Source: an uncultured Bacteroides sp.
GTDB taxonomy: Bacteria > Bacteroidota > Bacteroidia > Bacteroidales > Bacteroidaceae
DNA: 33,762 bases
Assembly (NCBI GenBank): GCA_949288585.1
Contig: CASEKR010000020.1
Coordinates: 1 to 33,762 of the forward strand
Reading direction: 5' to 3'
The notes below the pieces were generated by a model. It was not told the origin of the DNA, did no database searches, and saw only the letters and a list, made by a program, of their open reading frames with translations. A program made the translations under genes and the position numbers. This document shows positions 1 to 6,197 of this stretch, in pieces (positions within the stretch are counted from its first letter, which is position 1; every line of letters begins with the position of its first letter).

Positions 1-37
1 CCATCGCTTCTTCTTCTTTCGCAGTCAGTCTTTTCAT
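1..37 (-). CDS. BlaI/MecI-family transcriptional repressor, N-terminal fragment
   Basis: Only the first 12 codons are inside the window, reading MKRLTAKEEEAM on the minus strand, and the gene continues past base 1. This N-terminus matches what I know of the Bacteroidetes BlaI/MecI/CopY repressors, which are winged-helix proteins usually cotranscribed with a BlaR1-like M56 membrane peptidase. The strongest support is the leader: two identical-format inverted repeats lie 24 and 68 bases upstream of the ATG, as expected for an autoregulated dimeric repressor. The fragment alone cannot show the DNA-binding domain or the protease partner. Confidence 0.6.
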   Translation of the reverse strand, partial: MKRLTAKEEEAM

Positions 38-60
38 CGTTTCTTGGTTTTGATTGCAAA

Positions 61-123
61 GAACTAAAATATTTAGTTCATTACCTAATTCTTTTAGTTA
101 AACAAAACTAAAGGCTTTAGTTT
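61..123. promoter_or_regulatory. Twin operator of the BlaI-type repressor
   Basis: Two perfect inverted repeats share one format, TTTAGTT arms around a 3-base centre. The first, at 61-79, is GAACTAAA-ATA-TTTAGTTC. The second, at 105-123, is AAACTAAA-GGC-TTTAGTTT. An extra TTTAGTT half-site lies at 93-99. The centres are 44 bases apart, about four helical turns, so two dimers could sit on the same DNA face. BlaI/MecI proteins are known to bind short dyads in their own promoters; assignment to this repressor is inferred from position. Confidence 0.7.
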
Positions 124-221
124 ACCACGGCGGACGGGCGGCAGCAGAGGGTCGGCGGCCCGTGTGCGGAAGAGGCAGGGCTCGCTCCCGGAAGAAGCGC
201 GGCCCGTGTCCGAAGGAAATC

Positions 222-309
222 TCCAAGCATCTCGGAAAGGCTATCCAAGCATCTTGGAAAGGGCGTCCAAACATCTTGGACAGGGTGTCCAGGCATCTTG
301 GACGCCGGA
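222..309. repeat. Tandem array, 22-bp period, 4 units, TCCAA-N5-TTGGA dyad
   Basis: Units start at 222, 244, 266 and 288. Each holds a small dyad of the form TCCAA-GCATC-TTGGA followed by a 7-base linker. Most differences are single-base changes (CTC/CTT, GAAA/GACA), and the spacing never varies. It lies 57 bases before the -33 element of the hemerythrin operon promoter. Confidence 0.85.
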
Positions 310-325
310 GAGAGGCATCAGCACA

Positions 326-355
326 AATAGGTAGGCCGCGTGCGGAAAATACCTA
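326..355 (+). promoter_or_regulatory. Candidate regulator boxes AATAGGTA and AATACCTA (site R1)
   Basis: AATAGGTA lies at 326-333 and AATACCTA at 348-355, arranged as an imperfect inverted pair. ATACC starts 17 bases before the -33 TTG at 366. The 13-mer ACAAATAGGTAGG at 323-335 recurs exactly at 8962-8974 in front of the porin operon. The reverse complement of AATAGGTA contains TACCTAT, which fits the NarL heptamer TACYYMT. The downstream operon encodes a NarL/LuxR-type protein, so autoregulation is a reasonable inference. Confidence 0.45.
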
Positions 356-365
356 CAAATGGCGA

Positions 366-396
366 TTGCAGATGTCGGCGGAAATGCCTTACTTTG
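366..396 (+). promoter_or_regulatory. Promoter of the hemerythrin-regulator operon
   Basis: TTG at 366-368, a 20-base spacer, and TTACTTTG at 389-396 match the Bacteroidetes pattern with one mismatch in the -7 element. Transcription would start near 403, leaving a leader of about 30 bases before the ATG at 433. Confidence 0.55.
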
Positions 397-432
397 CGGG
401 TTGAAACGAAACCAAGTAACCAGTAAACCGCA

Positions 433-1155
433 ATGAATGAACCGCATAAATACCGCGCGACGGACAAGATGAGCGACCTCATCTGCGACAACTACTCGCT
501 GCTGATGGTGATGAGCCGCTTCGGCCTGTCGCTGGGCTTCGGCGACAAGATGGGCTTCGGCGACAAGAGCGTGCGCGACGTGTGCGAGTCGCAAGGCGTG
601 GACTACCGCACCTTCCTGGCCGTGGCCAACTTCATCAGCGAAGGCCAATGCACCTACGACGAAGGCAGCACCGACTTCTCGCTCGCCGCCCTGATGGACT
701 ACCTGAAGCGCGCGCACGCCTATTTCCTCGACTTCAACCTGCCGGCCATCCGGCGCAAGCTCATCGAGGCCATCGACTGCTCGGAAGAGAACGGCGTGGC
801 GCTGCTCATCGTGCGCTACTTCGACGAATACGCGAAGGAGGTGCGCCGCCACATGGAATACGAGAACGAAGCCGTCTTCACCTACGTCGACGGGCTGCTG
901 GCCGGACGCCTGAGCGACCGCTTCAACATCGCGACCTTCGCCAGCAAACACAACAGCATCGACACGAAGCTGAAGGAGCTGAAAAACATCCTCATCAAGT
1001 ACTACCCGGAAAAGGGCAACAACAACCTGCTGAACGCCGTGCTGTTCGACATCTTCAACTGCGAGCAAGACCTTGCCTCGCACTGCCAGGTGGAGGACTT
1101 CCTCTTTGTCCCCGCCGTGACGCAAATGGAAAGGAAACTGAAAGATGAACACTAA
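433..1155 (+). CDS. RIC/ScdA-type hemerythrin di-iron protein (iron-sulfur cluster repair family)
   Basis: The 240-residue protein has an N-terminal ScdA_N/DUF542-like region (about 13-70) and a C-terminal hemerythrin-like four-helix bundle (about 90-235). Candidate di-iron ligands are H95, H140 with E144, H173, and H217 with E221. Two HxxxE pairs and 45/33/44 spacings fit the RIC/YtfE pattern. Family members are cytoplasmic and repair iron-sulfur clusters damaged by nitric oxide or oxidants. The gene overlaps the downstream regulator gene by 11 bases, so the two are cotranscribed. An exact six-residue duplication (GFGDKM/GFGDKS, about 35-46) lies between the N-terminal Cys-containing segments (C18 and C51). 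Family assignment is firm; physiological role is inferred from family. Confidence 0.85.
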   Translation: MNEPHKYRATDKMSDLICDNYSLLMVMSRFGLSLGFGDKMGFGDKSVRDVCESQGVDYRTFLAVANFISEGQCTYDEGSTDFSLAALMDYLKRAHAYFLDFNLPAIRRKLIEAIDCSEENGVALLIVRYFDEYAKEVRRHMEYENEAVFTYVDGLLAGRLSDRFNIATFASKHNSIDTKLKELKNILIKYYPEKGNNNLLNAVLFDIFNCEQDLASHCQVEDFLFVPAVTQMERKLKDEH

Positions 1156-1762
1156 CACACCGCTGAAAATAGTCGTGGCGGAAACCTCGGTCATCCTGCG
1201 CAGCGGACTGGCCACCGTACTGAAACGAATCCCCAACCTGAACGTGCAACCGGTGGAAGTCGCGTCGCCCGAGTCGCTGGCACACTACATGCAGATGCAC
1301 GTGCCGGACATCGTCATCGCCAACCCCGCCTTCGGCGGATGGTTCGACCTGCCGGCCTTCAAAGCCGCCCACGAACGGGCCGCCGCCACCAAATACATCG
1401 CCCTGGTCAGTTCCGTCATCGACCCCAACGTGCTCAAGGCCTACGACGCCCATTTCTCCATCTGCGACGACTCGGACACCATCGCCGGACACATCAACCG
1501 CCTGCTCCACACCGGGGAAGAGGAAGAAGAAGCCAACGGGCAGGACGTGCTGAGCCAACGCGAGAAGGAAATCGTCACCTGCGTGGTGAAGGGCATGACC
1601 AACAAGGCCATTGCAGACCTGTTGTACCTCTCCGTACACACCGTCATCACCCACCGCAGGAACATCGCCCGGAAACTGCAAATACACTCGCCCGCCGGAC
1701 TCACCATCTACGCCATCGTCAACAAGCTGGTGGCGCTGGAGGACATCAAAGAGCAACTGTAA
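1145..1762 (+). CDS. NarL/LuxR-type regulator with degenerate receiver domain
   Basis: The 205-residue protein has a receiver-like N-terminal domain (about 7-122) and a LuxR-type helix-turn-helix (about 136-197, LSQREKEIV to the recognition helix near SVHTVITHRR). The phospho-acceptor position, five residues after D55 in DIVIANP, is N60 instead of Asp, and the usual N-terminal acidic pair is reduced to AET. It therefore probably does not work by ordinary Asp phosphorylation. No histidine kinase is adjacent. The start ATG lies inside the hemerythrin gene, which points to translational coupling and a shared job, possibly redox or NO sensing. NarL-like boxes sit upstream of its own operon and elsewhere in the window. 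Confidence 0.85.
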   Translation: MNTNTPLKIVVAETSVILRSGLATVLKRIPNLNVQPVEVASPESLAHYMQMHVPDIVIANPAFGGWFDLPAFKAAHERAAATKYIALVSSVIDPNVLKAYDAHFSICDDSDTIAGHINRLLHTGEEEEEANGQDVLSQREKEIVTCVVKGMTNKAIADLLYLSVHTVITHRRNIARKLQIHSPAGLTIYAIVNKLVALEDIKEQL

Positions 1763-1865
1763 AAAAAACATCCCCGCCTCGCGATATCACATCGGGAAGC
1801 GGGGATTCCTTTTATTCGCTTAAAAGTGGTTACGTAATTATGACTAACTAATTCATTCAAATCTC
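1761..1865 (-). ncRNA. Candidate small RNA, about 105 nt
   Basis: A consensus promoter at 1872-1902 faces left, and the hairpin with a long T run at 1760-1806 ends the unit. Between them is an AT-rich stretch (1807-1865) in an otherwise GC-rich region. The only start codon near the 5' end opens a two-codon frame (ATGAATTAG) after GGAG. A short non-coding RNA is the simplest reading; an antisense or read-through control element for the convergent regulator gene is the alternative. Expression is not shown. Confidence 0.4.
1770..1806. terminator. Bidirectional intrinsic terminator
   Basis: Eight-base arms ATCCCCGC (1770-1777) and GCGGGGAT (1799-1806) close a hairpin. On the plus strand TCCTTTTATTC follows. 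On the minus strand a run of eight or nine T follows, from 1768 down to 1760. It ends the hemerythrin-regulator mRNA and could also end a minus-strand transcript. Confidence 0.8.
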
Positions 1866-1871
1866 CTGCTG

Positions 1872-1902
1872 CAAAGGTAGGGCTTTCCGGGGGGACGCGC
1901 AA
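1872..1902 (-). promoter_or_regulatory. Minus-strand promoter of the candidate small RNA
   Basis: Read on the minus strand: TTG (1902-1900), 20 bases, TACCTTTG (1879-1872), a perfect TAnnTTTG element. No protein-coding gene follows before the terminator at 1770-1806. Confidence 0.6.
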
Positions 1903-1913
1903 TCGCTTTATTT

Positions 1914-1951
1914 AGGTATTATGCCTCGCGTCTTTCCCCACTAATAGGTAA
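1914..1951 (-). promoter_or_regulatory. Candidate regulator boxes (site R2)
   Basis: On the minus strand TACCTATT (1950-1943) is followed by AATACCTA (1920-1913). The latter lies 10 bases before the -33 TTG, the same spacing as in front of the hemerythrin operon. The context GCGATTGC at the -33 is also identical between the two promoters. Confidence 0.45.
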
Positions 1952-1952
1952 G

Positions 1953-1976
1953 AGCACGGGGCGGTCCCCGGCGTGC
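1953..1976 (-). terminator. Weak hairpin after the cytochrome maturation gene
   Basis: GCACG and CGTGC arms with inner G/C pairing lie directly after the ccsB-ccsA stop codon. There is no clear T run, only TCTTACC on the minus strand, so termination may be partial. Confidence 0.35.
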
Positions 1977-1977
1977 G

Positions 1978-4230
1978 TCAAGCATAACTGTGCATCCCTC
2001 CCAGCAGGAAGTTCACCCCGAAATACGTGACCAGCACGCAAAGGAAGGCCAGCACGGCAAAGACATGGAAAAACACCGGCCGCCGGAACCAAGGCAGCGA
2101 GGCCGGATGCAACGCGAAGGCATAGACCAGCAGCGTGATGAGCGCCCACACTTCCTTGGGATCCCATCCCCAGTAACGCCCCCACGAAACATTGGCCCAC
2201 ACCGCGCCGATGAATATCCCCAGGGCCAACAGGAAAACCGCCGGGCAAAGCAACAGGCGGCCAAGCACCTGCAAGCGTTCCACCTCGACGGAAACGTTGC
2301 CGCTTCGGGAAAAAGCCCGCATCGCCAACGCCGCCACCCCGCCCAGCATGACGAAAGCCAGCAACGCATAGGCCAGCATGACGGCCACCACGTGCAGGCT
2401 GAGCAGGGGAGACGAAAGGACAGGCATCAGATGCGTCACCGCAGGGTTGGCCTCGCCCATCATCGACACCAGCAAGGCCAGCCCGCACGTCAGGAAACCG
2501 AAAGCCACGGACAAAGCCAGTCGGCGGTGGAAGACGAGAGCCAGCAGGAGGGCGCACGCCGCCAGCGACTGCATGGTCTCGTGCCCGTTGGACAAGGGCA
2601 GGTGGCCGCTGGCCACGCCGCGAAGCACCATCGTCCCACAGAGGAACAGGAGTTCCAGCCCCATCAGCCCCAGCAAGACCCGGGTGACGGACGCCGCCCC
2701 CCGACGGCGAAGAGCCAACAAACGGCAGTAATAGAAGAAAGCAAACAGTCCCACCGCCAACGAGGCAAAGGCCAGCGGGCGGCTGTCGTTCAACCGGTTG
2801 TACAGCTTCTCGGCGCGGAAAGACACCGCCGAGGGCAAATAACCCGCCGCCGACCGTTCCTGGTAAGTCCTTATCTTCGCGAGCACCTCCTCCACCCGGG
2901 CGAAGTCCTTGCGCGCCACCTGCTCCGCCACATAGTTCATGCTGCCGCGCACGAAGGACTGCTCATCCAGGGGCATCGCACGGGGCGGACGGTCGGCCAG
3001 CGAGAACCACTTCAAGCGCCGTCCTCCCGGCAAGCTGTCTGCCGCCTCCACGTAAGGGAACAGCTTCCAGAGGCTTCCGGCAGCCGCCTGGCTGACCAAG
3101 CTGAACTGCTCGTTGGCCTCCTCCAACGCCCGCCGGGCTTTCACGGGCAAATCCTGCAACGCCCCTTCGTCCAGCTTATAACCTTCGCGCCCCACGAAGT
3201 CCGACAGGCGGGCATAGCCACCTTCTACCCCCAGTTGCTCACGCGCCTCCGCGCCTTTAATGCGGATGAACGGTTCTTCCTTCCAGTCGTCGTAATAGAA
3301 GAACCAGCCTGTCAGCACCTGTTCGGGCGTCAAGCCCTTGTAGGACGGCTTCCCGCAGAGTTTCACGGTGAAGTCTTTCGCCAAGGTCTGGAGGGGACAG
3401 ACCCGCTCGTTGTAGTAGACATAAAGATTGCCGAAGGCAGCCGCCGTCTGGCGGGGCAAAGCCCTGGGCACGTCGGACGCCTCCGCCGCATAGGTAGGCG
3501 ACGCCAGGCAGAGCAAACACGCGCCCACCGCCGCTCCCCGCAACAACGGATGGCGGCACAAGCGGCGGAACGCGCTCCCCCGGTCGAAGAAGAACAAGAG
3601 GCACGAGAGCAGCAGCAGGACGTAGCCCGCATAGGTGATGCCGATGCCCCACGGGTCGTAAGCGACGGACAAAGTCGTGCCCCGCCCGTCGGAGTCGTAG
3701 CGCGACTGGTAGAAGCGGTAGTGGCGGTGGCGGAAGATGCGGTTCATGGAGACTTCGCCGGGGAGGGAAGTCCCGTCGCCGTCCGTCACGGTGAAACGGC
3801 TGACGAAATCCATCGGCGCCATCGTGCCCGGGTAATACTCCACGCGGAACTCCTCCAGCCGGATGCCGAAGGGCAACGCTTCTTCGTCGCCCCCGGCCGT
3901 CTCGAAGGCACGGACGGGCGCGGCGGCGTCTTGCCTGAGATGCACGCTCCCCTGCCGCCCATACCAATGAGTAGCCAATGCGCCGGCCAGAATCAGCAGG
4001 AAGGAAGCATGGAGCAGGAACGTGGGCACGCGCCTGTACAGCCTGCGCCGCCACACATAAGCTGCCGAAGCCACGGCCACCACCGCCCACAGGGCCACGA
4101 ACCAGGGCGCACCGTAGACGGCCTCCGCCGCGAAGGCCGTGCCCCGGAACTTCTCAACCACCGTGGCCGCCATCAGCACCAGCGCCAGCAAGGCCGCCCC
4201 GCCGAAAGAAAGATATTTCAGTCCTTTCAT
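1978..4230 (-). CDS. CcsB(ResB)-CcsA fusion, system II cytochrome c maturation protein
   Basis: The 750-residue inner-membrane protein joins a ResB/CcsB-like N-terminal half (early membrane segments, a large periplasmic part, a membrane segment near 210) to a CcsA-like C-terminal half with several membrane helices. The CcsA signature GRYWGWDPKE near residue 684 fits the haem-handling WWD-family motif. System II attaches haem to CxxCH motifs of exported apocytochromes, and the next gene upstream encodes a protein with two such motifs, so it is a natural client. I chose ATG at 4230 because the frame's earlier start is TTG and ATG gives a normal N-terminus (MKGLKYLSFGG). A palindromic array lies in its leader. 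Confidence 0.85.
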   Translation of the reverse strand: MKGLKYLSFGGAALLALVLMAATVVEKFRGTAFAAEAVYGAPWFVALWAVVAVASAAYVWRRRLYRRVPTFLLHASFLLILAGALATHWYGRQGSVHLRQDAAAPVRAFETAGGDEEALPFGIRLEEFRVEYYPGTMAPMDFVSRFTVTDGDGTSLPGEVSMNRIFRHRHYRFYQSRYDSDGRGTTLSVAYDPWGIGITYAGYVLLLLSCLLFFFDRGSAFRRLCRHPLLRGAAVGACLLCLASPTYAAEASDVPRALPRQTAAAFGNLYVYYNERVCPLQTLAKDFTVKLCGKPSYKGLTPEQVLTGWFFYYDDWKEEPFIRIKGAEAREQLGVEGGYARLSDFVGREGYKLDEGALQDLPVKARRALEEANEQFSLVSQAAAGSLWKLFPYVEAADSLPGGRRLKWFSLADRPPRAMPLDEQSFVRGSMNYVAEQVARKDFARVEEVLAKIRTYQERSAAGYLPSAVSFRAEKLYNRLNDSRPLAFASLAVGLFAFFYYCRLLALRRRGAASVTRVLLGLMGLELLFLCGTMVLRGVASGHLPLSNGHETMQSLAACALLLALVFHRRLALSVAFGFLTCGLALLVSMMGEANPAVTHLMPVLSSPLLSLHVVAVMLAYALLAFVMLGGVAALAMRAFSRSGNVSVEVERLQVLGRLLLCPAVFLLALGIFIGAVWANVSWGRYWGWDPKEVWALITLLVYAFALHPASLPWFRRPVFFHVFAVLAFLCVLVTYFGVNFLLGGMHSYA

Positions 4231-4460
4231 ACAAATCAGTTCTATGCACAAGAAGAAGTAAAAACGCCCGTCGAAGGGCAGCTTCCAAGAGTATCAGATA
4301 CTCTTGCCTAAGGGTATCAGATACTCTTGCCCAAGGGTATCAGATACTGTTGACGAAGGGTATCTGATACTGTTGACGAAGGGTATCTGATACTGTTGAT
4401 GAAGAGTATCAGATACCCTTGGAATGCCCCACGACGGACGTCAGGAACAGGTTCACCGGC
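4231..4460. other. Intergenic region between cytochrome maturation and di-haem genes
   Basis: Apart from the 23-bp array at 4286-4422 I see no coding frame. No consensus promoter or T-rich terminator is visible, so the maturation gene may be expressed by read-through from the porin operon with the array as a separator. Confidence 0.5.
4286..4422. repeat. Tandem array, 23-bp period, 6 units, GTATC[A/T]GATAC palindrome
   Basis: The 11-base core GTATC[A/T]GATAC starts at 4291, 4314, 4337, 4360, 4383 and 4406, exactly every 23 bases. Flanks CAAGR and YCTTG extend the dyad; the first unit is a perfect 21-base palindrome at 4286-4306. Core changes keep the dyad. Linkers drift (GCCTAAG, GACGAAG, GATGAAG). 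Confidence 0.9.
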
Positions 4461-6149
4461 TCAGATGGAATCCAGGAACTTGACCACCGCGTCGCGGTCT
4501 TCCTTCGACAACTGGCGGAACTTCACGATTTGCTCGTAAGCGTCGCTCTCCGGGCTCGTGCCGTGCCACATGATGGCCTCGAGCGTGGTGCGCGCGCGGC
4601 AGTCGTGCAGGCGGTCGGCATACTCCGCGCCCGTGCACCGCTGGTGCAGGCCGCGCCCCCAGAGCGGAGTGGTGCGGCACCAGCCCGTGCGGATGTCGTT
4701 CACCATGTGCAGCTTGTGCTGCACCATGTCCGAGTACGGCCAAATCTTCTGATGGGGATAGCGGGGCAACTCCTCCGCACGCTCGCCCGTGAAGAAGCGC
4801 GCCGGGTCGCGGATTTCATCATCGCCCGTCGTCCACGACGGTTTGTGGCAGTAGGCGCAGCCCAGTTCCTCGAACACCTGCTTGCCGCGCAGCACCTCTT
4901 CGTCGTCCACGTTGCGGGCGGCCGGCACGGCCAGGCCGCGATGCCAGACCATGAGGTCGATGTAGTTCTGGTCGGAGACTTCCACGTCCAGTTCCTTCGA
5001 CGTAAGGTAGTTGTAAATGTTTTGCTCCTCGTCATACGTGCCGTCAGGACGCTGGATGTGCCAGTCGGCGTGGTTGCGCCCGGGGTCAGCTTCCTCGATA
5101 TATTCCCGGAAACCGGCCTGCACCTCCGGGTCTTGGGAAGAATACAGAGCATACGTGCCCGCCGCATCCAAGTAATGGAAACGACGGTCGCTGCGCGTGG
5201 CATTGGTGATGTTCCAGAAAGCGTTGGCGCCCGCCGCATCCTGCAGAGGGCCACGGCTCAGGGCATACGTGTACCGATAGGGATACTTGGTCCCGTCGCC
5301 CCCCTGCGCCGTGTTGGCATACTGCCCGGTCCAGTCGCCGTTGGCAAAGATGTTCGGGTTCAGTCCGTTCTTCAGGTAGCCGTCCTGTTCCTGTTTGGCA
5401 TACTCCGCTTTCAGGTCTTCATCGGCGATGGCGTCCAGCAGTCCGGTGCCGTAGATGCCGATGGTCGATTCCAGACGTACTTCGTAGTCGCCCACGTCAT
5501 AGCCCTTGTTGGCTACGTAAATGGCGCTTGGGGGAATCTCCACCTCCGGATACCTCAGTTCATACTCCTCGCCATCGGGAAACTCATTGCCCCATTCGTC
5601 GGTATATTCGTGCCACGACAGCCTGACCTGGCTTTCATCCAAGGGAGCCTTGAAGGGCGCTACGGCTCTGGTTTGCGGCATCCCTGCCAACCACGACACA
5701 TAGGCATCCGTGGCCGGATTGTAGACAACGAGCAAGTAGCCGTTGCCTATCTGGGTGGTATTGAACGAGCCTTCGGGCTGGCTCTTGCCATGACCATAAC
5801 CTGGATGGCAATGCATACAGGATGTACGGATATAGACAGGGCCAAGTCCGTGGCGCACGCCGGAGAAGTTGGTCGTGTAGGGTTTCTCGAAGAGTTGTTC
5901 GCCCCGGTTGAAACGGTCCGTCATATTGGGGTCGGCGTCCACCACGGGAGTAGGCTGCTCGAAAGCAGTCTGCGAGGTGACGAACGACGTGCCCAGTTCG
6001 CCGCCCGCATAGTACCAATCGGGCAGGTTGGCAGGTTCCCCGCCATTTCCGGGATTACCTCCCGAAACGTCATCATCCTGGCAGGCCGCCAGCGAAAGGC
6101 CGGCCACCAAGAGGGCGATAGCATAGAATTTGTTTTTCTTCCGCAACAT
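4461..6149 (-). CDS. Di-haem DUF1111 lipoprotein (thiol oxidoreductase / cytochrome c peroxidase-like)
   Basis: The 562-residue protein has a lipoprotein signal (MLRKKNKFYAIALL to AAC, Cys at about 23) and two haem c sites, CMHCH at 111-115 and CAYCH at 431-435. This layout and length fit the COG3488/DUF1111 di-haem family, distantly related to MauG and cytochrome c peroxidases. The electron partner and substrate are unknown. In many genomes DUF1111 genes sit beside imelysin genes, as here, which has led to proposals of a role in iron redox or uptake. The upstream start in the same frame is GTG at 6176; I prefer ATG at 6149 because it gives a clean lipoprotein signal. It lies 48 bases after the imelysin gene. 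Confidence 0.85.
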   Translation of the reverse strand: MLRKKNKFYAIALLVAGLSLAACQDDDVSGGNPGNGGEPANLPDWYYAGGELGTSFVTSQTAFEQPTPVVDADPNMTDRFNRGEQLFEKPYTTNFSGVRHGLGPVYIRTSCMHCHPGYGHGKSQPEGSFNTTQIGNGYLLVVYNPATDAYVSWLAGMPQTRAVAPFKAPLDESQVRLSWHEYTDEWGNEFPDGEEYELRYPEVEIPPSAIYVANKGYDVGDYEVRLESTIGIYGTGLLDAIADEDLKAEYAKQEQDGYLKNGLNPNIFANGDWTGQYANTAQGGDGTKYPYRYTYALSRGPLQDAAGANAFWNITNATRSDRRFHYLDAAGTYALYSSQDPEVQAGFREYIEEADPGRNHADWHIQRPDGTYDEEQNIYNYLTSKELDVEVSDQNYIDLMVWHRGLAVPAARNVDDEEVLRGKQVFEELGCAYCHKPSWTTGDDEIRDPARFFTGERAEELPRYPHQKIWPYSDMVQHKLHMVNDIRTGWCRTTPLWGRGLHQRCTGAEYADRLHDCRARTTLEAIMWHGTSPESDAYEQIVKFRQLSKEDRDAVVKFLDSI

Positions 6150-6197
6150 AATAAATAGTTTACTTAAAATGTTCACTTTCCGTTACAGGTTCTTCCG

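Larger units (their letters stand above)
125..432. other. Non-coding interval with a tandem array and the hemerythrin-operon promoter
   Basis: This stretch separates the divergent repressor and hemerythrin genes. It holds, in order, a GC-rich segment with nothing recognisable (125-221), a four-unit 22-bp array (222-309), two regulatory boxes (326-355) and a promoter (366-396). A short open frame at 162-404 runs through the repeats and has no protein-like features. Confidence 0.6.

Noticed and set aside
162-404. Short plus-strand frame through the 22-bp array
   Set aside because: Arg/Lys-rich product made of repeat sequence; overlaps the promoter.
241-1236. Minus-strand frame over the hemerythrin gene
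   Set aside because: His/Val-rich shadow that also reads through the repeat array.
1708-1902. 64-codon minus-strand frame over the candidate small RNA
   Set aside because: It starts upstream of the promoter's own start site and crosses the terminator hairpin.
3486-3496. ATAGGTAGG copy as a fourth regulatory site
   Set aside because: It lies inside the CcsBA coding region with no promoter elements at the expected spacing.
1990-4311. Long plus-strand open frame opposite the CcsBA gene
   Set aside because: Low-complexity Gln/Arg/His-rich product, antisense to a clear membrane protein; a GC-rich shadow frame.
4419-6158. Long plus-strand frame opposite the di-haem gene
   Set aside because: Val/Arg-rich product without motifs; the minus frame has lipobox and two CxxCH sites.
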